A stretch of 64,000 nucleotides of DNA from Neocallimastix lanati (nom. inval.) (taxonomy: Eukaryota > Neocallimastigomycota > Neocallimastigomycetes > Neocallimastigales > Neocallimastigaceae): contig JACVTC010000019.1 of NCBI GenBank assembly GCA_016946835.1, positions 1,431,001-1,495,000 of the forward strand, given 5' to 3'. The translations under genes were made by a program, and so were the position numbers. Positions 13,091 through 24,596 of this stretch are shown here, piece by piece. The notes below the pieces were generated by a model. It had not been told where the DNA came from. It ran no database searches and saw only the letters and a list, made by a program, of their open reading frames with translations. Numbering within the stretch: the stretch's first letter is position 1; each line of letters begins with the position of its first letter.

Positions 13091-14130
13091 CTAGGAAGAA
13101 AATACACTTTCAACGGATTATTAAATAGATAATTATATTTTTATGTATTAACATTTTTAAAAAAAATATATATATTACAAAATTTAAAGATAAAAATAAA
13201 ATGAATTTGAGAAATTAAGTAAAATAAAAAAATAATAAAAGTTAAAAAGATAAAATTAAAATGTATATGAAAAATTAGGTAAAATAATAAATAATAAACT
13301 TAAAAAAATAAATCAAATCAAATAAAATAAAATAAAATAAAATAAAATAAAATAAACAGACTTTAAATAATAATAGAAAATCTAATGTAATAAAAAATAA
13401 TAACAAGTTCACAAGTTTAAAAAATTTCAGTGTGATGTATACTATATGTAGTAACATAGCATGATCATCATTTAAATATAAAATAATAAAACAAAGAAGT
13501 TAACATCTTTAAATTAAAATAGATAGTTGCCGTGTCCACTAAATTCACCCCTGAAAATATAAAAAGATTATTATTAAGAGAATTACTCTCCATAAGTTTC
13601 TGTGAGAGGAACTAGATTGTTAGTACTTGAGTCTAAAATATATATAAATAGGCCTACTAATAAGTATTTGTTCCTAGGCCACATCAGTATGACGTTGACA
13701 CTCTTGATTCTGAAGGATCTCTTACTAAATCGATCAAAAAGTAACTCAAGAGAGCTACTAATGATAGACCCTGGAAAATGTTTAAGAGCTGTTCACTTAA
13801 ATGTCTCCGTTCCCCAGTATCGAATTGTTGGTCACTTTAAAGATGAAATTCCAACCAAGAAGGAATATGAAAATATATTTATTGATAAAATTTACATATT
13901 CTAAAATATTAAAATATTGTTAGTAATAAGGAAAGAGTCCTTATTTTATCTCTGAATATCATAAAAAAGGTCATTAATGAAATCTAAATATTTACATCTA
14001 TAAAATGAAAAGGAAGAACATTCAAATATCCAATGGATGAACAACTGTTCACCTTCTCCACAGCATGAGCAGACTTTCAAACAATTGTCAAAAATTCCTA
14101 CCACTTCTGATAGCAATAATATTTGTTTTT
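13091..14130 (-). mobile_element. Non-LTR retrotransposon 3' fragment, inverted copy 2
   Basis: This is the reverse-complement counterpart of the element at 7434-8593, with long recognisable identity including the 3' non-coding part and the terminal CTTCCTAGT near 13091. On the minus strand, around 14096-14010, it encodes an intact zinc-knuckle: VCSCCGEGEQLFIHWIFEC, that is C-x2-C-x8-H-x4-C, the signature of the zf-RVT region at the C-terminus of many LINE-type reverse transcriptases. The RT core itself is missing. There is no clear poly(A) tail; (ATA)n follows instead. Confidence 0.7.
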
Positions 14131-14339
14131 ATTTTTGTTTTCTCTTTTTATATAGATGCAATTATTACGAACTTTAAACTTTATTTATTTATTCATTTAT
14201 TAACTACATGAATATTTTTATTTTTGTAAAAAAAAAAACACACAATAAATATTATTAGTTGTCCAATTTTAACATAATAATTATTTTAAATAGTAATGTA
14301 AAAATAAAAAGTAATATTCAAAATAAAGTGTATAAATAA

Positions 14340-15193
14340 ATTTCAGAAAAAAAGTTTATAGGGAAAGAACTTCACTTCCAGATTATAAGATTTCTTGTTT
14401 TAAAAGAATTTTTTATTCAGGATTAGGGTTTGATTTAACAATCTGAAAGAAATTATAAGTCTTCTCCTTCATAGGCATTAGTCCTCCTAGCCTGTCATAC
14501 TGTATTTTCAGCGTTGACGCTCCTGGTTAGTTTGCGCTTGTACCGTTAGTAATAGCATTCCCTTGATGAATACTAGCCTATACCCCTTGATATAATTTCT
14601 GTAAAGAAAGCCACAAATCGCACCAAAGAATGGCATTATTGAATAATCACCAGAAATGATTTGGTTATTAAACAAAATATTCCATTCCTTCCTTTCTAAT
14701 AATTTAAATCAGAATCTGTACTCGATTCTATATTATACATATCTGGGATAACAGTGTTTACATTACTACTTGATATTACTCAATATGACTCAAATATTTG
14801 CTAATTATAAACAATTTTTCATAAAGAATTTCAATTTCAATATCCTTAAAATATTTCATTCGAAATTCACGGAAAAGATAACATTTAGAAAATCAATGCT
14901 CCAATCAAGGATTACCATTTTTCTCTATGACAACAACAAGGACGGTATTCTGGACAGTCGTCTATAATCATATTAGTAGTTTGGCAACATGAGCATTGAA
15001 TTTATATCCACATCTGGCAGGAATGTGGATATAAATATAAGTACCCATCCGAAGCCAATGTTATATTCAGGATACTTAAAAAGTTGAGTTTTTTTAGGGA
15101 GTCTCTAGTTTTCTATAAATTCATTTTTCTTATAAGTCTTAACCTTGATTGATTTTCCTGCCATATCTCTTTCCCAGTAAAAATATACAATTG

Positions 15194-15225
<32 letters not shown>

Positions 15226-16020
15226 TATAATTTTATGGTTACTAATCTAATTTGTTTGCTAAATTTTTACTTTCTTTATCCCATACATGACGTCTACAAT
15301 GTGATATATCTTTAATGTATGATTGTTGTTAAATGGTATACAAATACAATATGTCTTTATTCTGGAGCTTATATTAATAGATGAACAACATACCGGTTTT
15401 AACCAATATTAACATCAAAACCATATCATTTATATCAATTCATAGCTGTTATGACCATTTATTAATACAGGTTCCAGATCGTTAATAAACATATAGGGTT
15501 TTATGGTTTATTTATGCCAAACTATGCTATATAACATCTATTATTAAGGCTCCAAATTTTATATATATATATATATCAACAATATGGTTTTTATGACAAA
15601 ATATCTTTAATGTAGAAAAGAAATAATACAAAATTTGAGTTTGTCCATTTTTTAAAGGACCTTTCTTGAACAATCGCATATTTTGCCAATAGAGGAGGAA
15701 TGTTAAAGTTCTTTAGAAACACAATAAAGGGATGAAAAGCTATGCCTATTAGAAAATCCTTCAATCCAGTATAATTCCTGAATTAACTAGTGTCTGTGTA
15801 CTTCTCGTTCTTTCTTTGTTCGATCCATGTAGAGGTGCGTAATACGAAACTTGCCCAATTACTATTGCTGAAAATAACATTTGTTTATAAGGGATAGGAA
15901 TATGAGAATTTTTAAGAAATCCTTTAATGGAATAAAGTATTTTTCTAACTTTATTATTTATTCTCTGTATGACAGATTTCAGTTCGATTTCAGTTCTAAA
16001 TCATAATGATTTTTATAAAA
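14340..16020 (-). mobile_element. Degenerate non-LTR retroelement, second family
   Basis: About 1.7 kb of relatively G+C-containing, stop-riddled sequence. On the minus strand around 14980-14920 the frame reads CSCCQTT...DDCPEYRPC, resembling the C-x2-C...CPEY end of RT zinc-knuckles, but of a type different from the 7434/13091 family. Minus-strand stretches near 14640-14450 (including STLKIQYDRLGGLMP) look protein-like but are unassigned. A long T-run at about 15195-15223 interrupts it. I see no complete domain. Confidence 0.45.
15000..15036. other. Perfect 14-bp stem, 9-nt loop inverted repeat
   Basis: ATTTATATCCACAT at 15000-15013 and its exact complement ATGTGGATATAAAT at 15023-15036 flank CTGGCAGGA. 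It could form a strong hairpin in DNA or RNA. It lies inside retroelement debris just beside the CPEY-like region. Confidence 0.7.
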
Positions 16021-16119
16021 AAAAAATAAAATAAAAGTAAAAAAATAAAATTAAAGTAATTAAAATAATAATATACCCTACATAATATGAATAAAAAAAA
16101 ATTTTTTTTTAATAGATAC

Positions 16120-16460
16120 AAATTTTATTTAAAATATCTTTCAAGTCATGAATATATTTTAATTGATTTAATAAAAAATAATAATAATAATAATATATAT
16201 TTTATTATATTAGTTTTTATTTCTTGTATCATGAATATAAATTTTCATAATTACCAAAGTTTAAATTATAACCTATAATTTTTATAATACACTACACCAT
16301 TTTATTAATAATTTTTTGTTTTTTGTTTTTTGTTTTTTTTTTTTGTTTTTGTTTTTGTTTTTTAGACTTAGAGAATAACTCTATTTAATTTATAATAATA
16401 AAAAAAATTACTTGATTTAAATGAAACTCTACCCATACTTATAGCAATAGTAGTATTGTA
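16120..16460. repeat. Dispersed repeat R, copy 2
   Basis: Second copy of the repeat at 9960-10440, same orientation, sharing the ataaattttcataatta and actctatttaat blocks. It includes a T-rich run of the form (GTTTTTT)n at about 16316-16362. Retroelement RT sequence begins just after it. Confidence 0.4.
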
Positions 16461-16680
16461 TTTAAAACCACAGCCTAAACGTAAAATCCACGAAATCCCT
16501 AAGTTGAATTGGGGATATTTTAAGGATAAGCAGCATTATTATAACTTTATTATTTGAGAACTGGTTACTATCGTAATTAAGATAAGTGAAATTTCCTTTA
16601 AATTTTCTTCTTTGACAAATTTCCCTAATTGAAATATAGAAAACAAATATATTCTTTTTTATTTCTAAAGCCAAAAAAAA
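16450..16680 (-). mobile_element. Reverse transcriptase fragment with internal deletion
   Basis: The minus strand from 16674 encodes, across one frameshift, GFRNKKEYIC and then SIREICQRRKFKGNFTYL, matching RT block 2/3 of non-LTR elements (QxGFRxxxE...ExxxRRKxKxxxTYL). The usual FxDxxKAYDxV that should follow is absent. Instead the sequence runs into FRLWFKYNTTIAI, homologous to the pre-zinc-knuckle segment of the element at 7434. The copy therefore lost most of the palm domain. About 60 residues are recognisable. Confidence 0.65.
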
Positions 16681-16709
16681 AAAAAATTTTTATGTACTAC
16701 TTTTTTTTT

Positions 16710-16740
<31 letters not shown>

Positions 16741-17157
16741 TTATATAATTTAAAGATAAAAATAAAACGTATGAATAATATTAATTAAAATTAAAAATTG
16801 ATAAAATTAAAAAAAAACAAGTTTTAATTAATCATACAACATTTAATGCAATATAAAGAATATAACTCATTCAATTAATAATATTAAAGCTTATTAATAT
16901 ACAAAAAAATTATATATTTTTAATTATGAAAAATATTAATTTGAAAGTTTTGTTGTTCATGCACTAAAACATATATAATTTAAATAGTATTAAAAAAAAA
17001 CAATTTTATACACCAAATTTTTATTACGCCTTTTTTTTTTTTTTTTTTTTAATTTATTAATAATTTTTTTATTTTTTTAATTATTTTTATATATAAATAT
17101 TTAATTTATTTAAATTATATTACACTATATAAATAATATGAAATAATAACATAATAA

Positions 17158-17228
17158 GGGTATATTATTATATCGTTATGAATAAAAAAATATTTTTAAT
17201 ATAGAAAATGGGTATATATATGGGTATA
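17158..17228 (-). promoter_or_regulatory. TATACCC elements 3' of the BTB gene at 17303
   Basis: Three GGGTATAT motifs on the plus strand at 17158, 17210 and 17222 (TATACCC on the sense strand), 75-145 nt past the stop. The segment is nearly identical to 21055-21124. Confidence 0.4.
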
Positions 17229-17302
17229 TGCTCATTAAGTAATAATATTTTCATTTCTTCTTCTTTTTTGTTTTTTCCTTTTTATTTGATTTATTAAATT
17301 AT

Positions 17303-17932
17303 TTAAAAAGCTTCCATATTAATTTCTAAACATTCGATATTTTCCATAATACCCTTACATAAACTTTCATCTAATTTAGCAATTTCATAAACTTTACTCT
17401 TTTCTCCTGTATAAAGATAGTAAAGAACAATAGCAAATGACTTAAGTGATGGTATTTCAATTTCAATTACTCCTTCTTCATGGTTCTCTTCAATTTCTTC
17501 AAAAAGTTTAAAAAATTGAAAAGATTGTAAGGAAAGAAACATTGGATGAACCCAGAATTCTTGATACTTATCAGTACCAGTTTCAAAAACACGAAGTGGA
17601 ACTGCATCTTTAGTCTTCTTATTAATAACTCTTTTACCAATACTATGTAACTTTTCAATAGCATATACGTATGGTACAATATCACCGTTAACTTCAACAC
17701 CTTCTTCTATCTTATTAACATATTTATTTCTTAAGATATCATTCTTTGAGAGTTGAACTGGGCATTCAATTGGGCTATTTTCTGGGGAACTTAAAAGTTC
17801 TTCAATTTTCTTTAATTCTTCATCAGAGTAGATAAATTTTTCAAATAAGCATTCATCAAAGCATAATGTATTATTTGGAGATAATGGTGGAGAAGGTAAT
17901 TGGGAATAAACTTCATTTAAACTTGCAGACAT
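17303..17932 (-). CDS. BTB/POZ-like protein with N-terminal LPSPPLSP motif
   Basis: Intronless gene of 209 codons; start ATG at 17932. LPSPPLSP is at residues 12-19, a variable linker follows with FIYSDEELKKIEELLSSP at 33-50, and then the family block ILRNKYVNKIEEGVEVNGD at 66-84 with IEKLHSIG...NKKTKDAV. The BTB-like half has FWVHP at 126-130, LSLQSFQFFKLF and YYLYTG at 171-176. Known BTB proteins homodimerise through this fold; specific function here is unknown. It is almost identical to the gene at 21202-21831 in CDS and about 150 bp of 3' flank, while the first ten codons and the upstream DNA differ. GTCTAGAC sites lie 477 and 559 bp upstream. Confidence 0.85.
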   Translation of the reverse strand: MSASLNEVYSQLPSPPLSPNNTLCFDECLFEKFIYSDEELKKIEELLSSPENSPIECPVQLSKNDILRNKYVNKIEEGVEVNGDIVPYVYAIEKLHSIGKRVINKKTKDAVPLRVFETGTDKYQEFWVHPMFLSLQSFQFFKLFEEIEENHEEGVIEIEIPSLKSFAIVLYYLYTGEKSKVYEIAKLDESLCKGIMENIECLEINMEAF

Positions 17933-18378
17933 TTTTAATATATATTATTTACAATAAAATACAACTATTTTAACAAAATTCTTAAATTCAAAAAAAAAAA
18001 TTACTTTTTAAAAAAAAAAAAAATTCAACTAATGAATGAAATAAAAGTTAATGAAATTTTATTCTATTTATATAAAATTTTTTTTTTCAAATTATATTAT
18101 ATTAAATCTCTTTTTTACCATTATTATTATTATTATTTATTAATTATTATTTAATTAATATATTATTATTTATTATTATTTATTATTATTTATTATTATT
18201 ATTTATTATTTTTTTAATAAATTTTTTTCAAAAATTAATGCATCAAAAAATTAATATATTATTTTGTCCATGCATCATTAAATTTAAATTAGTATTATAA
18301 TATTAAAATATTAATATATAAATAATAGTACTTTATTAATATATTGATCATATTATTATAATACTAAAATTAAATGAC

Positions 18379-18397
<19 letters not shown>

Positions 18398-18409
<12 letters not shown>

Positions 18410-18505
18410 TCTAGACCTTCAAAAAAATTTTTTTCTTTTCTTATTATTATCATTATATAATTAATAATAATGATACATAAAAATAAAAAGGTCTAGACTC
18501 TTTTT
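18398..18505. repeat. Inverted pair of GAGTCTAGACC motifs bounding a 90-bp segment
   Basis: AAAGAGTCTAGACCTT at about 18404-18419 is mirrored by AAGGTCTAGACTCTTT at about 18489-18504, enclosing A/T-rich DNA. The arrangement resembles the ends of a miniature inverted-repeat element, or two copies of a palindromic protein-binding site. Confidence 0.4.
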
Positions 18506-18807
18506 TAAGATTCATAATTATAAAAATTAAAATTTAAAATTTAATCCAATATATTTATTTTAATAATATAAAAAATTTAAAGATAATATTATCAATAATA
18601 ATTATAAATTTAAAAAAAAAGAATTTATATTTTTCTTTTTTTTTTTTTTTTTTTTTTTTTTGAAATCTAGATTGTTTTTATTTTATAATAAATAGGAAGT
18701 TTTATTATTAATAAAAAACTATAAATAATAATATATATTAGTAATAAATAATCTCCGATTATATTTAATCTAAAAAAAAAAAAATTATAAAATTCATAAT
18801 GTATATA

Positions 18808-19240
18808 TGATGTGGATGATACTATTAATTATTATTATTTATTTATATAATAATAATTTATTTATATATAATTATTTATTACCGATCATCAATTATACAT
18901 TATTGCTATAATTATTATTATTATTATTACTATTATTACTGTTATTACTATTAGTTTTATTATTACTATTATGATGTGGATGATACTATTATTATTATTA
19001 TTTATTTATATAATTATTTATTTATATATAATTATTTATTATCGATCATCAATTATACATTATTGCTATAATTATTATTATTATTATTACTATTATTACT
19101 GTTATTACTATTAGTTTTATTATTACTATTATTACTATTATTATTATTACTATTATTACTATTATTACTATTATTATTATTACTATTATTACTATTATTA
19201 TTATTACTATTATTACTATTGTTACTATTATTAGTATTAT
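18808..19240. repeat. 165-bp tandem duplication leading into (TTATTACTA)n
   Basis: A block beginning GATGTGGATGATACTATT and containing CGATCATCAATTATACATT occurs twice, starting at about 18808 and 18973, so the period is about 165 bp. It then runs into an imperfect TTATTATTACTA satellite up to about 19240. Confidence 0.75.
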
Positions 19241-19713
19241 TAAATAATTTTTTTTTATTAATACTATGTTATTTTAGATATTTCATGTAACAATAAAAAT
19301 ATAATATTAATTATTTCCTTTTAATCTATGTATTAATCTATATAATATATGTAATTAATTATAATCTTATTAATTCCTATTGATAGCAAATCTTTAAAAA
19401 AAAATATATTTGATATTTGATTATTGATATTTGATTTTTTTTCTTTTTTTTTACAGACAACAAAAATATCATTGGATAAATATTACATAATATAAAGTAT
19501 AGAATTAAAAGACACTTTTTCTATAATAAAATGGAAAACTTTAATTATAATTAATTTAACATAATAGTAATTTATTTATTATAGTTAACAAAATATGAAT
19601 AAAAATTATACCATCATAAATTTATTATCAATATTTTCCCTTCTTTTGAAAATAAATTAAAATTATAATTATTACAATTAAGCATTATTCAATTTTAATT
19701 AAATTTTAAGAAA

Positions 19714-19833
19714 TATTATTGGTTCAATATTAATTTATTTTAAAATTGTAAGTAAAACTCAAAAAAAAAAAAAACAATCTGTAGTGGAAAAAATAGAAAG
19801 AAAATAATAAAATAATAAAAAAAGAGTCTAGAC
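19714..19833 (-). repeat. GTCTAGAC / GAACCAAT element, inverted copy
   Basis: The plus strand has ATTATTGGTTCAATATT at 19715-19731 and GTCTAGAC at 19826-19833. This is the reverse order and orientation of the other copies, at similar spacing. An inverted copy argues that the pair moves or duplicates as a unit. Confidence 0.45.
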
Positions 19834-20340
19834 TTTTAATTTTTTTAATTAAATAATATTATAAAATATTATATGTACATTATATATTATACTATAATGA
19901 ATTATTGTATTAAAGTTAATATTGCTTATTTAATAATGTTACATTAAATAGAAATTTTATTTTTTTATTATACTAAATTAAAAAAGGTCTGGAATTTTTT
20001 AAAAAAAAAAAAAAATTAATTAATAAAAAAAAAAACATAAAATTAAATAATGATACATGAAATTATTATTTCATAAAAGTGGATGTAAATTTGGAAATTT
20101 TATTATTAATAAAGAAAAATAATAAAGTTAGAAAGAATTAAATAAAAAAGTATAATTACTATCATTTCATTATTAAGAATAAACGAAAAATGAATTAGTA
20201 CGAAATTTTAATTTTTTTTTTTTTGGAACAAATTTGTAAAAAGAATAATTATTACTAAAAATAATAATAAAATTCACCTATTATATTATATATATAATTA
20301 AATTATAAAATTTTATCAAAATTTTTAGGTTTTAAAGTTA

Positions 20341-20555
20341 TTAAAGAAATAATTTATTGTTTTTCTTTTTTTTTTTTTTTTTTTTTTTAACTTTTAAATA
20401 TATTATTAATATTTTATTAAAGAAATAATTCATTGTTTTTCTTTTTTTTTTTTTTTTCTTAACTTTTAAATATATTATTAATATTTTATTAAAGAAATAA
20501 TTTATTGTTTTTCTTTTTTTTTTTTTTTTTTTTTTTCTTAACTTTTAAATATATT
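20341..20555. repeat. Three tandem copies of a 71-77-bp unit
   Basis: TTAAAGAAATAATTTATTG followed by TTTTTC, a T-run and AACTTTTAAATATATTA is repeated with starts at 20341, 20418 and 20489. The copies differ mainly in T-run length. Confidence 0.8.
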
Positions 20556-21054
20556 AATATTTATCTTTTATTATATAAGTTATATACATCATTCTTTTTA
20601 ATATATGTAATATAGTTATGCATCCATATGTAACATTATTTATTCTTTTTTTATTTTTTTTTTTTTATCTTATTAAAGTACTCTTTAATTAAATAGAGTA
20701 TAAAAAAATTATAATTAGTATATTTAAAATGAATTAATGCATTCAAAAAATAATATATTGGTATAATATTATATATTACTAATCTATATATATTGCATTT
20801 ACCTAATGCGTCAATATTCATAATTTATACATTTTAGAACAATTTAAAATTCTACCATATAAAATAATTTAATTATTTAGAATAACTTTTTATTTTACTA
20901 TACAAAATAATTTATAATTTAATTTTTTATGACACTTCAATAGATAGAACAAAAAAACTTTCTTTTTTTAAATTTTTTTTATTTTTATTTATTTAATTAT
21001 TTTTTATTAATTTAAACTATAATACATTAAATATTATTAAATTTTAAAAAATAA

Positions 21055-21124
21055 GGGTATATTATTATATCGTTATGAATAAAATATATTTTTAATATAG
21101 AAAATGGGTATATATATGGGTATA
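21055..21124 (-). promoter_or_regulatory. TATACCC elements 3' of the BTB gene at 21202
   Basis: GGGTATAT motifs on the plus strand at 21055, 21106 and 21118, in the same layout as at 17158-17228. The whole 3' flank is shared with that gene. Confidence 0.4.
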
Positions 21125-21201
21125 TGCTCATTAAGTAATAATATTTTCATTTCTTCTTCTTTTTTTTTTTTTTTTCCTTTTTATTTGATTTATTAAATTA
21201 T

Positions 21202-21831
21202 TTAAAAAGCTTCCATATTAATTTCTAAACATTCGATATTTTCCATAATACCCTTACATAAACTTTCATCTAATTTAGCAATTTCATAAACTTTACTCTT
21301 TTCTCCTGTATAAAGATAGTAAAGAACAATAGCAAATGACTTAAGTGATGGTATTTCAATTTCAATTACTCCTTCTTCATGGTTCTCTTCAATTTCTTCA
21401 AAAAGTTTAAAAAATTGAAAAGATTGTAAGGAAAGAAACATTGGATGAACCCAGAATTCTTGATACTTATCAGTACCAGTCTCAAAAACACGAAGTGGAA
21501 CTGCATCTTTAGTCTTCTTATTAATAACTCTTTTACCAATACTATGTAACTTTTCAATAGCATATACGTATGGTACAATATCACCGTTAACTTCAACACC
21601 TTCTTCTATCTTATTAACATATTTATTTCTTAAGATATCATTCTTTGAGAGTTGAACTGGGCATTCAATTGGGCTATTTTCTGGGGAACTTAAAAGTTCT
21701 TCAATTTTCTTTAATTCTTCATCAGTGTAAATAAATTTTTCAAATAAGCATTCATCAAAGCATAATGTATTATTTGGAGATAATGGTGGAGAAGGTAATT
21801 GGGCATTAACTTCATTTAAGCTAGTGGACAT
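21202..21831 (-). CDS. BTB/POZ-like protein, near-identical paralogue of the 17303 gene
   Basis: Intronless gene of 209 codons, start ATG at 21831 inside a T-run context. The protein differs from the 17303 product only at the extreme N-terminus (MSTSLNEVNAQ against MSASLNEVYSQ) and at one linker residue (YTDEE against YSDEE). At DNA level I noticed only a handful of changes after codon 10, at least one of them silent. LPSPPLSP 12-19, FWVHP 126-130 and YYLYTG 171-176 are all kept. Function unknown beyond the BTB-like fold. Direct orientation and shared 3' flank point to recent duplication or gene conversion. Confidence 0.85.
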   Translation of the reverse strand: MSTSLNEVNAQLPSPPLSPNNTLCFDECLFEKFIYTDEELKKIEELLSSPENSPIECPVQLSKNDILRNKYVNKIEEGVEVNGDIVPYVYAIEKLHSIGKRVINKKTKDAVPLRVFETGTDKYQEFWVHPMFLSLQSFQFFKLFEEIEENHEEGVIEIEIPSLKSFAIVLYYLYTGEKSKVYEIAKLDESLCKGIMENIECLEINMEAF

Positions 21832-23018
21832 TTTTTTTTTTAATATATTTTAATACAATATTTCAAATTTTTAATTAGTTTTTCTCTTTTTTTTTAAAAA
21901 AACAAATCCTAACAATATTAACTATTTTTCTTATAAATCTTAAAACTAGTAAATCAAAAAGATCTTTTTTTTTTATCATCGGAGAAAAATTTATTCTATT
22001 TATATTAAATTCATTTGAATAAAATTTAAAAATCCCTTTAAATTTTTTATTATTATTATTATAATTTTTAATAAATAATAATAATAATAAAAATTAATGC
22101 AATATAAAAAGTATAATATATAATAATATATTTTAATTTAATTTAATATATTACAATATTAATATTAAAAAAAAAAATTGTGCTTTGCAACCATAATATT
22201 AAAATTAATAATAAATAGAATAATATTAATAATAAAAATATAAAAAGTCTGGACTTCGAAAAAAAAAATTTTTTAATTTTTATTCCTATTTATATTAATA
22301 ATTATGTTGTTCATCATTTCTATTAATATTATCCTTTTGACAATCTTTGATATTATAAATTATATCATATAATAACTTTAAAATTATATTTTTTTTTTAT
22401 TAATACCTTTTTATTTATAAAAAAAAAAAAAAAGTTGAATTATTATTATTATAATAAAATAATAATAATAAACAAAGTTTTTATATTCTATAATTAAGTT
22501 TTAATATTAGTATTGGTATAATTTCCGATATATTTTATGTTATATTCTATTATTATTGCTTTAATGTAATTATTAAAAGAAGATTCATTCCTTAATATAT
22601 ATACGTGGATGATATTATTATTTAACTGTTAAATTTTTATATTTAATTTATGACTATAAAAATTGTAATAACAATATGTAAAAACAATGTATTATTATTA
22701 TTCTCGTTATTCTCGTTATTATTATTATTATTATATTATTATTATTATATTATTATTATTATTATTGCTATTATTATTATTGCTATTATTATTATTTTCA
22801 TTTTCATTAGTATTTTAATTTAAATAATCCATTTTATAGGAGTAATAGCCTATGTTATTAGTGATTAAAATATTAAATTTTATATCATTATTCCGTTAAA
22901 TATTTTTAATTATATTTTCAATACTATTTATCATTAATATGATTATTATTTTATATTAATAGTAATACTAATTAGCAAACATATTTAAGGATTAAAAAAG
23001 GATTAAATTAAAAATAAA

Positions 23019-23049
<31 letters not shown>

Positions 23050-23221
23050 TTATTGTATTATTTGAGATATAAAAAAAAAGTCTAGACTTCACTTAAAAAT
23101 ATTTCAATACATTAATTTTTAATTTAAATTAATATTATTTAAAAATATTATTAAATTGAATTTTGAATAATTAAGAATTGATGTAATTACATGTTAATAA
23201 TAATTAAATTTGTTTATTTAT

Positions 23222-23566
<345 letters not shown>

Positions 23567-24487
23567 TATTACTTTTTCATTATTTCTTTTTTTCTTTTTC
23601 CTTTTTTAAAAAAAAAAAAATCTAGATTTTAAAAAACGAAAATAAAAATTAATATAAAATAAAATAAATAATTAAAATAATTAATAATAATAATTATAAT
23701 AGAAAATATTGAAATATTTTATATATTTCATCATATTTTATTATTTTTAATATAATTATTGCTAAAATAAAGATTATCCTACTTTATTCTTAATATTATA
23801 TTATGGATGATAATCCTATTTTATATGGATGTGGATAATGTTTTATTATTTGTATATTTATAATTCACTAAAAAGGGAAAATTATATATTTAATTAAAAT
23901 AATAAGAATCTATTTAAAGTTATAACATACATGCATTATTTAATTATTAATAATCACGTTATATTGTATAATTCATATCAAAATAAAAAATATACATAAC
24001 TTTTTTTTTAAAAAAAAATTGTTTTAATAGACTTAATATTATATTATATATTTTTTTCTAATACTAATTCAAAATAATAAAATATTTTTATTAGTAATAT
24101 ATATTTATAGCTTTTTTTTTTTTTTTTGTTAGAATAAAATGAATTTAATTATCAAAAAATGTATTATATAAAAATAAATTAATATTATTTATTGCTTAGT
24201 ATATAATTAACAAAACCTTAATCACAAGAGGAATAATAAATATTATTTACAAATTAGTAAAAAATATATATATAAATTCTTCATCACAATCACTATAGGA
24301 ATAATTGATAATATATTAATTCTTTAATAATAATATTAAATAAAATATAAATAAAATATTGATTATAATTCATTTATTAAAACACTTAGACAATATTAAT
24401 TATTAAAAAAAATAATAATCAAAATAAAAATAATTTTATATAATTGTATATATATCATCTTGTTAATATTTTTTTAAAAAAAAAAGA

Positions 24488-24596
24488 GTCTAGACTTTTA
24501 AATTTTTTTAAAAAAAATTTTTCACTTCAAATTTTTTTTTTGTTAATTTTAATTACAAATCTAAATAAATTAAATACTGAACCAATAATATTTAAG
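24488..24596 (+). repeat. GTCTAGAC / GAACCAATAATATTTAAG element
   Basis: GTCTAGAC at 24488-24495 and GAACCAATAATATTTAAG at 24579-24596. A further GTCTGGAA lies at 24771, as also occurs near the inverted copy (GTCTGGAA at 19987). Confidence 0.5.

Larger units (their letters stand above)
17933..21050. other. Upstream region of the 17303 gene
   Basis: No gene seen. It contains GTCTAGAC sites at 18409, 18491 and 19826, TGGATGATACTATT at 18813 and 18977, the inverted GAACCAAT module at 19714, and the tandem repeats listed separately. The remainder is simple A/T sequence. Confidence 0.45.

Noticed and set aside
13602-13904. 100-codon plus-strand frame
   Set aside because: It lies antisense to the retroelement copy whose coding strand is minus; the zinc-knuckle and RT homology support the minus strand.
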